Assembly: GCA_964483405.1 (NCBI GenBank)
Contig: CAZABC010000007.1
Location: 23,282-87,281 of the forward strand
Source: CAZABC01 sp964483405
Lineage (GTDB): Bacteria; Chloroflexota; Limnocylindria; Limnocylindrales; CSP1-4
Reading direction: 5' to 3'
DNA length: 64,000 nt
Position numbers and translations under genes: made by a program. This document shows positions 33,067 through 39,352 of this stretch, in pieces. A model generated the notes under the pieces. That model ran no database searches and was not told the DNA's origin. It worked only from the letters and a program-made list of their open reading frames with translations. Numbering within the stretch: the stretch's first letter is position 1; the number at the start of each line of letters is the position of its first letter.

Positions 33067-33857
33067 CGCGGCAGCGCCAGCTGTGCCGCGACGCCGAACG
33101 CGACGATCGCCGCGAGCCCGAGCCCGAAGGCGACGAGCTCGACCCGCCGGAGCGGCGGCCCGGGCAGGTAGCGCAGCTCGCCATCGAAGCCGCGGGCCTG
33201 CATCGCCCCGTAGATCCGCTCGCTCCGCTCGTAGGACCGCAGGAACAGCGACCCGACCATCCCGCCGGCGACGGCGGCCCGCCAGCGGAGCGGCCCACCG
33301 GCGGACCGGCCGGCGACCGCGGCCGAGCGCGACGCCCGGGCCCGGAGCATCCGCGACGTCTCGTCGCCCAGCACCCCGAGATAGCGGTACATGAACGAGA
33401 TGATCCCGACCATGACCCGCGGCAGCCGCAGCTCGCGCAGCGCGTCGACGAGGTCGTGGAACGGCGTCGTGAAGGCGAGCAGCAGCGCGACCTGGACGCT
33501 GACCCAGCTCTTGAGGGCGATCGTCAGGAAGTCACGCACGCCGGCATCGGTGATCGTCACCGTCAGCGGGCCGAGGTCGAACGAGACGAGCGGATCGCCG
33601 GGTCGGGTGAAGACGAGCGGCAGGGCGATGAGCATGAACGGCAGCGCGACGAACGAGGCGCGCGTCGGGCGGAGCGGGCCGAGGCGGGCGACGCCGGCCA
33701 GGATGGCGATGGTCGCCCAGGCGATCGCGATCGCCGCGAACGCCCCGCTCGGCAGGAGCGCGATCGACAGGATCGCCGCGATCGCGAGGAGGAACTTGAG
33801 GCGGGCGTCGGCGCGGTGGAGTGGGCTCTCGCGGGCGACGAAGCGGTCGAGGTCCAG
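33063..33857 (-). CDS. cbiQ: Co/Ni ECF transporter T component
   Basis: 264 residues if translation starts at CTG 33857. The N-terminal part LDLDRFVARESPLHRADARLKFLLAIAAI-type sequence is what CbiQ proteins begin with, and the family motifs follow: VALLLAFTTPFHDLVDALRELRLP, SFMYRYLGVLGDETSRM (split here as SFMYRYL and DETSRMLRAR) and YERSERIYGAMQARGF. The first ATG in frame is at 33635 and would delete the first ~75 conserved residues. There is no ATG, GTG or TTG between that ATG and an in-frame stop upstream. The stop of the previous gene reads TGATCTG, so a coupled CTG start is the best explanation, although a sequencing error is possible. Confidence 0.85.
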   Translation of the reverse strand: MDLDRFVARESPLHRADARLKFLLAIAAILSIALLPSGAFAAIAIAWATIAILAGVARLGPLRPTRASFVALPFMLIALPLVFTRPGDPLVSFDLGPLTVTITDAGVRDFLTIALKSWVSVQVALLLAFTTPFHDLVDALRELRLPRVMVGIISFMYRYLGVLGDETSRMLRARASRSAAVAGRSAGGPLRWRAAVAGGMVGSLFLRSYERSERIYGAMQARGFDGELRYLPGPPLRRVELVAFGLGLAAIVAFGVAAQLALPR

Positions 33858-33858
33858 A

Positions 33859-34188
33859 TCAGGACCCCTGGCTGCCCGTGCGCCGACGGCGCAGCAGCCG
33901 CCCCAGGCCGATCATGACGAGGAACACGATCCCGACGCCGATCAGGCCGGCCACGACCGTCGACGCCCCGCCATCGAGGCCGGGCACCGTGTAGTCGGGG
34001 ATGATCGAGAAGATCGGGTCCAGGGCCCCCTCGATCCAGCCCTGCGAGCCGCCGACGCTCTCGAGCCCGTCCGGGTCGGGCGAGGCCAGCGGGGCCAGGA
34101 CGATGACGACGATCGCGGCGATCGCGAGACCGGCGATCCACCACCAGCGCCCGAGCCGCCCGCGCGGCCCGCCGGCGTCGTCCGACAT
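33859..34188 (-). CDS. PDGLE-domain protein (CbiN-like accessory)
   Basis: 109 residues with two membrane segments (WWIAGLAIAAIVVIVLAPLA and TVVAGLIGVGIVFLVMIGLG) and, after the first, the diagnostic motif SPDPDGLESVG. PDGLE proteins replace CbiN beside CbiM in many Co/Ni ECF importers and are thought to help load metal. One nucleotide separates it from cbiM and its stop is 1 nt from the cbiQ CTG. The start ATG 34188 has no strong SD beyond the cbiM 3' end (GGGGAGGCCTG). Confidence 0.85.
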   Translation of the reverse strand: MSDDAGGPRGRLGRWWWIAGLAIAAIVVIVLAPLASPDPDGLESVGGSQGWIEGALDPIFSIIPDYTVPGLDGGASTVVAGLIGVGIVFLVMIGLGRLLRRRRTGSQGS

Positions 34189-34189
34189 C

Positions 34190-34921
34190 TCAGGCCTCCC
34201 CGGCGGCGACGCTGCCGCCGCTGCCGAGCATCGTGTCGCGGATGGCTAGGAGATCCGCCCGGGTCGCCGCGACGAAGGCGAGGGCGGCCATCGTGATCAG
34301 CGCCTCGCCGATGCCGATGACGGCGTGGACCCCGACCATGGCCGGCAGGACGAGCTCGAGCGTCGTGGCGCCCGAGAGGACGAGCTCGATCGAGACGGCG
34401 ACGGAACTCGCGACGACCGCCAGCCAGGCCGCGATCCCGGCCGCCGGGATCCGGGCCCGGGCCTCCCCGCCGAGGAGCCGGCAGATGGCGCGGTAGACCG
34501 CGTAGCCGCCGAGCGTGCCGATGACGCCCATGTTGAAGATGTTGGCGCCCATCACGAGCAACCCGCCGTCCTGGAAGACGAGGGCCTGGACGACGATGAC
34601 GCAGGTGAGGACGAGCGTGCCTGCCCACGGGCCGAGGAGGACCGCGGCGAGGACGCCGCCGACGAGGTGACCCGAGGTCCCACCGACGATCGGGAAGTTG
34701 ACCATCTGGGCGGCGAAGATGAACGCCGCCATGACCCCGAGGAGCGGGATCGCCCGGTCGTCGAGGTGGCGGTTGGTCCGCTGGACCGAGATGCCGATCG
34801 CGACGATCGACAGGATCCACATGACGATCGCGACGGGCACCGAGAGGATGCCGTCGGGGGCGTGGAGCGCGGGCGCGATCCCGGACGCTCCGGCGATCGG
34901 CCCGACCGCGGCGAGTGGCAT
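34190..34921 (-). CDS. cbiM: Co/Ni ECF transporter substrate-binding component
   Basis: 243 residues. It captures Ni2+ or Co2+ at the membrane for the CbiQO module. Family motifs are HAPDGILS, AFIFAAQMVNFPIVGGTSGHLVGG, GANIFNMGVIGTLGGYAVYR and GVHAVIGIGEALIT. In CbiM/NikM the metal site uses the N-terminal Met-His of MHxPDG. Here HAPDG is preceded by ~19 residues (MPLAAVGPIAGASGIAPAL). An APA signal-peptidase-like site lies just before Leu-His, so cleavage would give Leu-His-Ala-Pro-Asp-Gly at the N-terminus, mimicking Met-His. ATG 34921 has SD CGGAGG. Its promoter (TTGCAA, 17 bp, TAGAAT) overlaps a Nur-like operator shared with the divergent Fur-family gene. Confidence 0.92.
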   Translation of the reverse strand: MPLAAVGPIAGASGIAPALHAPDGILSVPVAIVMWILSIVAIGISVQRTNRHLDDRAIPLLGVMAAFIFAAQMVNFPIVGGTSGHLVGGVLAAVLLGPWAGTLVLTCVIVVQALVFQDGGLLVMGANIFNMGVIGTLGGYAVYRAICRLLGGEARARIPAAGIAAWLAVVASSVAVSIELVLSGATTLELVLPAMVGVHAVIGIGEALITMAALAFVAATRADLLAIRDTMLGSGGSVAAGEA

Positions 34922-34969
34922 GGGTCCTCCGGCTGGCGACGTCGACGTGTGTCCTTCGGGCTGCCCGGG

Positions 34970-34975
34970 ATTCTA
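34970..34975 (-). promoter_or_regulatory. -10 hexamer TAGAAT of the cbiM promoter
   Basis: TAGAAT on the minus strand, exactly 17 bp downstream of TTGCAA (34993-34998), which can serve as the -35. It gives a leader of ~40 nt with an SD. Confidence 0.55.
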
Positions 34976-34992
34976 GATGGCGGCGGCCGTTG

Positions 34993-35008
34993 TTGCAACC
35001 AGTTGCAG
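34993..35008. promoter_or_regulatory. Nur-like operator TTGCAA-N4-TTGCAG
   Basis: Two half-sites, TTGCAA (34993-34998) and TTGCAG (35003-35008), separated by 4 bp, overlap the -35 of cbiM. The first half lies in a perfect 8-bp palindrome GTTGCAAC. Known Nur boxes of actinobacteria read TTGCAA-N5-TTGCAA, so this is close but has one base less spacing. It sits in the divergent region between cbiM and the Fur-family gene. Confidence 0.55.
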
Positions 35009-35034
35009 GAACGACATCGTGCGGCAGTCCGACG

Positions 35035-35040
35035 TACACT
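35035..35040 (+). promoter_or_regulatory. -10 hexamer TACACT of a leaderless promoter (Fur-family gene)
   Basis: TACACT, 7 nt, GTG 35048; no SD. The Nur-like operator lies at the -35 distance upstream, so autoregulation is possible. Confidence 0.6.
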
Positions 35041-35047
35041 CGCGATC

Positions 35048-35575
35048 GTGAGCCGCCCGAACGCCACCGACGCCGCCGCCGACCGCCCGACCTGGGGCAC
35101 CGTCCGCGCCCGCCTGCGGGCTCGCGGGTTGCGCTGGACGCCGCAGCGACGGACGCTCATCGAGGTCCTGGCCGAGACCGACGGCCATGTCACCGGCGCC
35201 GAGCTCGTCGAGCGCTGCCGGGCGGTCGACCCCGGGACGATCCCGTCGACCGTCTACCGGACCCTCGACGTCCTCGAGGAGGTCGGCCTGGTCAGCCACA
35301 GCCACGGCGCCGACGGCCGGGAGGAGTTCCACGTCCTGCCGGTCGCCGAGCACGGTCACCTCCGCTGCCTCGGCTGTGGCGAGACCTGGGAGGTCGGCAC
35401 CGACGAGGCCCGGGCGCTCGTCGAGCCGATCCGCGCGCGTCATGACGTCGTCGTCGACCTGTCGCATCTCTCGATCGCCGGCTGGTGCGCGCCGTGCCGG
35501 GCGGCCGGTCGTGTGACCGGGTCTCGGGCGGCATCGCCCGACCCGTCGACATCCACCGGGGCGCCCGACGCGTAG
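35048..35575 (+). CDS. Fur-family metalloregulator (probably nickel-responsive, Nur-like)
   Basis: 175 residues. Winged helix: GLRWTPQRRTLIEVLAE, HVTGAELVERCRAVDP, IPSTVYRTLDVLEEVGLV. The dimerisation/metal domain has HSHGADGREEFHV, HGHLRCLGCGETWEV (HxH and CxxC) and GWCAPC, giving structural Zn Cys4 (CxxC ... CxxC) plus His ligands for the sensor site. The GTG at 35048 is fixed by the leaderless promoter; the frame is open far upstream only by chance. Position next to a Co/Ni importer and the Nur-like TTGCAA operator make nickel the likely effector. Zur, Mur or Fur function is not excluded by sequence. Confidence 0.85.
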   Translation: MSRPNATDAAADRPTWGTVRARLRARGLRWTPQRRTLIEVLAETDGHVTGAELVERCRAVDPGTIPSTVYRTLDVLEEVGLVSHSHGADGREEFHVLPVAEHGHLRCLGCGETWEVGTDEARALVEPIRARHDVVVDLSHLSIAGWCAPCRAAGRVTGSRAASPDPSTSTGAPDA

Positions 35576-35582
35576 GGAGGGC

Positions 35583-36095
35583 ATGGACCTCCATCGAAGC
35601 GAGCCGGCCGTCGACCGCGCCGCCGATCGCCGCACCGAGTCCGTCTGGGACTACCCGCGCCCGCCCCGCCTCGAGCCCGTCGTCGAGCGCCTGCGCGTCG
35701 TCGTGGACGGGGTCGTCGTCGCCGACACCGTTCGCGGCCACCGCGTCCTCGAGACGAGCCACCCGCCGACGTACTACATCCCGGCGGCGGATGTCCGGGA
35801 GGACCTCCTCGAGCCGTCCGACCGTTCGACGGTCTGCGAGTTCAAGGGCCGCGCGTCATACGCGACGATCGTCGTCGGCGGCCGGCGCGTCGTCGACGCT
35901 GCCTGGCGCTACCGCGACCCGGCGCCCGGTTTCGAGCCGATCCGCGACGCCTACGCGTTCTACGCCGGGCGCGTGGACGAGGCCTGGGTCGGTGACGAGC
36001 GGGTCGAGCCGCAGGCCGGCGACTTCTACGGCGGCTGGATCACCGCCCGGATCGTCGGCCCGTTCAAGGGCGGCCCCGGCACCCGCGGCTGGTAG
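35583..36095 (+). CDS. DUF427-domain protein
   Basis: 170 residues, start ATG with SD GGAGGG 2-7 nt upstream. The core (from ~38) matches DUF427: RLRVVVDGVVVADTVRGHRVLET, PTYYIPAADVREDLLEPSDRSTVCEFKGRAS (broken here into PTYYIPAADV and STVCEFKGRA), then AAWRYRDPAPGFEPIRDAYAFY and a final DFYGGWIT. DUF427 proteins are small beta-rich proteins of unknown activity, often next to oxidoreductases. It begins 7 bp after the Fur-family stop, so it may be in the metalloregulator transcript. The region 36096-36203 downstream holds only a GC palindrome. Confidence 0.8.
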   Translation: MDLHRSEPAVDRAADRRTESVWDYPRPPRLEPVVERLRVVVDGVVVADTVRGHRVLETSHPPTYYIPAADVREDLLEPSDRSTVCEFKGRASYATIVVGGRRVVDAAWRYRDPAPGFEPIRDAYAFYAGRVDEAWVGDERVEPQAGDFYGGWITARIVGPFKGGPGTRGW

Positions 36096-36203
36096 GGGAG
36101 CCAGCCCGCGCGGGCCGCCGCGGTGATGGCGCGGGCCGCCTCGGTCGGGTACGCCGAGGGCCTCCGAGGATCGCCCGGGGTCGCCTGCCGGCCGGTCGCC
36201 GAC

Positions 36204-36698
36204 TCAGTCGTCCTCGGTCCCGGCGGTCGGTGACCGCGGTCGCTGGAGATCGTCCGGCCAGCCGTCGTCCGTCGCGCGGCCTGCCGGCAGGTCGACGAGG
36301 ACGCCCTTCTCCGTCCGGAACCGGACGGCTCCCTCGGACATCGTCCCCGGCCCGACGTACGTCAGCCGGGAGCCCGCCTTGAGCGTGACGTCCTTGCCCT
36401 CGGGGCTCTGGACCTTCCAGCGGACCATGAGGACCCAGTCGCCGTCGCGCCGAAGCTGGCTCGGCGGCGCCCAGGCCCGGTCCGCGTGACGGAGCTGGCG
36501 GCGGGCGAGATCGGACAGACCCGCCTCGAACGCCCCGGCGAGCGCCCTGGCCCGCGCTTCGTCGGGATCGCCCTCGCGGCCGGGATCCGACGCGTCGCCG
36601 GGGTCGGCCGGGTCGGGCGCCGCCGGCGCATCCGCCGGCCTCGCATCGTCCGGTCCGTCCTCGGCCGAGCCGCCGAGCAGGCGTCGCAGGAAGCCCAT
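36204..36698 (-). CDS. Hypothetical protein downstream of fabI
   Basis: 164 residues. The N-terminus MGFLRRLLGGSAED is an amphipathic, possibly membrane-touching helix. It is followed by an Asp/Pro/Ala-rich disordered stretch (~15-45), then a small alpha+beta region: ARALAGAFEAGLSDLARRQLR, WVLMVRWKVQSPEGKDVTLKAG, VRFRTEKGVLVDLP. I do not recognise the family. It begins 31 nt after the fabI stop on the same strand, so it is probably the second gene of that transcript. No SD is seen. Codon use is like the neighbours. Confidence 0.55.
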   Translation of the reverse strand: MGFLRRLLGGSAEDGPDDARPADAPAAPDPADPGDASDPGREGDPDEARARALAGAFEAGLSDLARRQLRHADRAWAPPSQLRRDGDWVLMVRWKVQSPEGKDVTLKAGSRLTYVGPGTMSEGAVRFRTEKGVLVDLPAGRATDDGWPDDLQRPRSPTAGTEDD

Positions 36699-36728
36699 CG
36701 CGCGTGTCGTCGCCCGCTGGTCGGCCGG

Positions 36729-37511
36729 TCAGTCCTCGACGTCGGGGACGCCGATGGCGTGGAAGCCGCCGTCGACGTAGACGACCTCGCCGCTGACCTG
36801 GCGCGACAGGTCGGACGCCAGCCATACGGCCGTCCCGCCGACGTCCTCGATCGTGATGTTCGAGCGCATCGGCGCGACCGAGGCGAACGTGCCGTACATC
36901 CGCTTGAAGTTGGCGACGCCATGGGCCGCGAGCGTCCGGATCGGGCCGGCGCTGATCGCGTTGACCCGCACCCCCTCGGGGCCGAGGTCGCGGGCGAGGT
37001 AGCGGACCGACGCCTCGAGGGCGGCCTTGGCGACGCCCATCACGTTGTAGTTGCCGGTCACCTTCTCGGAGCCGTAGTAGGTGAGGCACATGATCGAGCC
37101 CGAGCCCGGGAAGAGGGCCCGGGCCTCGCGGGCCATCGCGACGAGCGAGTAGGCCGAGATGTCGAGGGCGAGGGCGAAGCCGTCGCGCGAGGTGTCGACG
37201 AAGTCGCCGTCGAGGTCCGCCCGCTTGGCGAAGCCGATGGCGTGGACGAGGATGTCGAGATGGCCCTCCCGCTCCTTCCAGGCCCCGAAGACCCGCCGGA
37301 GGTCCTCGTCGGAGGCGACGTCGGCCGGCTCGACGAAGGTCGAGCCGATCGATTCGGCGAGCGGGCGGACGCGCTTGTCGATGAGCATCTCGACCGAGCT
37401 GAAGCCGACGGTCGCCCCGTGCTCGTGGAAGGCCTTGGCGATGCCCCAGGCGATCGAGTGGTCGTTGGCGACGCCGAAGACGAGGGCCTTCTTGCCGTCG
37501 AGCAGTCCCAT
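36729..37511 (-). CDS. fabI: Enoyl-[acyl-carrier-protein] reductase (NADH)
   Basis: 260 residues, the family length. It carries out the last step of the fatty-acid elongation cycle. The SDR fold starts GKKALVFGVANDHSIAWGIAK, the FabI-type nucleotide loop. Catalytic residues are Y145 (LTYYGSEK), Y155 and K162 (Y-x6-K in NYNVMGVAKAAL). NAISAGPIRTLAAHG and the C-terminal GEVVYVDGGFHAIG are typical. ATG 37511 has SD AGGAGG 7 nt upstream. A long upstream frame in the same phase is not coding. Likely target of triclosan-type inhibitors, as for other FabI enzymes. Confidence 0.93.
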   Translation of the reverse strand: MGLLDGKKALVFGVANDHSIAWGIAKAFHEHGATVGFSSVEMLIDKRVRPLAESIGSTFVEPADVASDEDLRRVFGAWKEREGHLDILVHAIGFAKRADLDGDFVDTSRDGFALALDISAYSLVAMAREARALFPGSGSIMCLTYYGSEKVTGNYNVMGVAKAALEASVRYLARDLGPEGVRVNAISAGPIRTLAAHGVANFKRMYGTFASVAPMRSNITIEDVGGTAVWLASDLSRQVSGEVVYVDGGFHAIGVPDVED

Positions 37512-37573
37512 GGACGAGCCTCCTGGGCGAGGATGGGGCGGGATGCGGGCCGCGCTGGATGCGGGTGGCGCGC

Positions 37574-37583
37574 ACGGTACCAT
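37574..37583. promoter_or_regulatory. Overlapping divergent -10 hexamers (fabI and HAD operon)
   Basis: The 10-mer ACGGTACCAT reads TACCAT on the plus strand (37578-37583) and TACCGT on the minus strand (37574-37579). Both would give leaders of about 55-65 nt ending in SD sequences. Tentative. Confidence 0.35.
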
Positions 37584-37652
37584 CCGGCACGGCGTCCGTC
37601 GTGTCCGGAGCCGACATCCGGCCCGCACCGGCCAGCCCGATCCGGAGGATCC

Positions 37653-38369
37653 GTGTCCGACTTCGACCGCTTCGAGGCCCTCGGCTTCGACTGCTACGGC
37701 ACCCTCATCGACTGGGAGGCCGGCATCGTCGCCGGGATCCGCCATTGGCTCGACGGCCGGCGCCCGGACCTCGATGACGAGGCGCTCCTGGCCGCGTACG
37801 CGGGGCTCGAGACGGGCGTCCAGGCGGCCGATCCGAGGGCGCCGTACCCGGTCGTCCTCGCGCGGGTGCTGGCCGGGCTCGGCGATCGGTTCGGCGTGCC
37901 GGCGACCGACGCGGAGACCGGGAGGTTCGGGGCCTCGGTCGGCGACTGGCCGGCATTCCCCGACACCCCCGAGGCGCTGGCCCGCCTGAAGCGGCGCTTT
38001 CGGCTGATCATCCTCTCGAACATCGACCGCGCCTCGTTCGCCCTGAGCAACGCCCACCTCGGTGTCGGGTTCGACGCGATCGTCACCGCCCAGGACGTCG
38101 GCTCGTACAAACCCGATCCCCGCAACTTCGAAGCGCTGCTGCGCACGGCTGCCGACCTCGGAGTGGGGGAGGGTCGGCTGCTCCACGTCGCCCAGAGCCT
38201 GTACCACGACCACGTCCCGGCGAAGGCGATCGGCCTGCCGACGGTCTGGATCGACCGGCGAGCCGGTCGCGAGGGCGGCGCGACGCCGGCGCCGCCGGTC
38301 GAGGTCCGTCCCGACTGGACGTTCCCGACCCTGGCCGCGTTCGCCGACGCGGTCGAGGCGCGCCGATGA
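37653..38369 (+). CDS. HAD-superfamily hydrolase (haloacid-dehalogenase type II-like)
   Basis: 238 residues from GTG 37653 with SD CCGGAGG. HAD motifs: I FDCYGTLIDWEAG (nucleophile Asp), II LIILSNIDR, III GSYKPDPRNFEALL (Lys) and the acidic motif IV region LHVAQSLYHDHVPAKAIGL. The cap between motifs I and II is helical, as in 2-haloacid dehalogenases and related phosphatases. DHVPAKAxGL is characteristic of this subgroup. Substrate not predictable. Its stop overlaps the next HAD gene (ATGA). Confidence 0.85.
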   Translation: MSDFDRFEALGFDCYGTLIDWEAGIVAGIRHWLDGRRPDLDDEALLAAYAGLETGVQAADPRAPYPVVLARVLAGLGDRFGVPATDAETGRFGASVGDWPAFPDTPEALARLKRRFRLIILSNIDRASFALSNAHLGVGFDAIVTAQDVGSYKPDPRNFEALLRTAADLGVGEGRLLHVAQSLYHDHVPAKAIGLPTVWIDRRAGREGGATPAPPVEVRPDWTFPTLAAFADAVEARR

Positions 38370-39262
38370 GCGAGCCCGCCGGATCGACCGGCCCCACGCC
38401 CGGCGACGCCCCCGACTCCGCCACGACGCTTCGCGAGCGGCTCGCCGGCGTCCGCGGGCTGATCCTCGACGCGGACGGTGTCATCGTCTGGCGCGGCGGG
38501 CACCTGCCGGGTGCGCCCGAGGCGCTCGCCCGCCTCGCCGAGCTGGGGATCCCGTACCGGATCGTCACCAACTTCTCGAGCGCCCACAGGACGACGCTCG
38601 CGGCGCGGTTCGGCGACGGGGCGATCTCGCCCGATCGCCTCATCACCGCCGCCTCCGCGGCGGCGGCGCACACGGCGCGGACCCATGCCGGTCGGAGGCT
38701 CCTCGTCATCGGCTCGCCCGACGCGCTCCGCGAGTTCGACGGGCAGGCGGTCGCCGGCGTCGCCGAGGCGGCCGCCGACCCCGGTGCCGTCGCGGCGGTC
38801 GTCGTCGGCGACGCGGGCGACGACCTCCGATTCGGCGACCTCGACGTGGCCTTCCGCTGCCTCCGGGCGGGCGCCGACTTCATCGCGATGCATCGGAACC
38901 TCTGGTGGATGACGCGGAAGGGCGAGACGCTCGACTCCGGGGCGCTCGTGGCCGGCCTCGAGGCGGCCACCGGCCGGCGCGCGCTCGTCGCCGGGAAGCC
39001 GAGCGGGCTCGTCTTCCGCGAGGCCGCGGCGGGGATCGCCGCGGACCTCGGGCGACGGGTCCCCGCCCGATCCATCGCGATGGTCGGCGACGACCCGGTG
39101 GCCGACGTCGCAGGCGCCCGGCGGGTCGGCCTGCGGGGCGTGCTCGTCCTCACGGGCAAGACGTCCGGGGCCGCCATCGGGCGCCTTCGGGCCGGGCCGG
39201 TCGGCACGCGTCCGGACGCCATCGCGCCCTCGCTGACCGAGGTGGTCGCGGCGCTAGACTAG
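38366..39262 (+). CDS. HAD-IIA (NagD/LHPP-like) phosphatase
   Basis: 298 residues, start in an ATGA overlap with the upstream HAD gene. Motif I is LILDADGVIVWRG (nucleophile/acid Asp pair DxD), motif II YRIVTNFSSA, the C2-cap is central, motif III GKPSGLVFREA and motif IV MVGDDPVADVAGARRVGLRGVLVLTGKT. This is the order in NagD, pyridoxal/phosphoglycolate phosphatase and LHPP. The substrate is a small phosphorylated metabolite, not identifiable here. The stop codon is followed 6 nt later by the start of the short leader ORF. Confidence 0.88.
   Translation: MSEPAGSTGPTPGDAPDSATTLRERLAGVRGLILDADGVIVWRGGHLPGAPEALARLAELGIPYRIVTNFSSAHRTTLAARFGDGAISPDRLITAASAAAAHTARTHAGRRLLVIGSPDALREFDGQAVAGVAEAAADPGAVAAVVVGDAGDDLRFGDLDVAFRCLRAGADFIAMHRNLWWMTRKGETLDSGALVAGLEAATGRRALVAGKPSGLVFREAAAGIAADLGRRVPARSIAMVGDDPVADVAGARRVGLRGVLVLTGKTSGAAIGRLRAGPVGTRPDAIAPSLTEVVAALD
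39255..39260 (+). promoter_or_regulatory. -10 hexamer TAGACT (leader ORF and P5C dehydrogenase)
   Basis: TAGACT overlaps the end of the HAD gene and lies 8 nt before ATG 39269, i.e. in leaderless arrangement with the 27-codon upstream ORF. Confidence 0.45.
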
Positions 39263-39268
39263 CCGGCG

Positions 39269-39352
39269 ATGGATCGTCGGTGGGAGCGCCTCCCGCGGCC
39301 CGACCGCCGTCCACCGACGCCCGGATCGACCACGCTGGAGATGCCCCGATGA
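39269..39352 (+). CDS. Putative 27-residue leader peptide coupled to P5C dehydrogenase
   Basis: ATG 39269 to TGA 39350-39352. The stop overlaps the start of the next gene as ATGA, and the ATG follows TAGACT by 8 nt. The peptide MDRRWERLPRPDRRPPTPG... has 6 Pro and 7 Arg among 27 residues. Both amino acids are degraded to P5C, the substrate family of the downstream enzyme. A ribosome-based sensing or coupling role is therefore conceivable. Caution: Arg/Pro richness is also what random frames give in this GC-rich genome. Confidence 0.35.
   Translation: MDRRWERLPRPDRRPPTPGSTTLEMPR

Noticed and set aside
34922..35047. Cobalamin or nickel riboswitch upstream of cbiM
   Set aside because: The region is only 126 bp, is shared with a divergent promoter and shows no B12-box-like or NiCo-type pattern. 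A protein operator explains it better.
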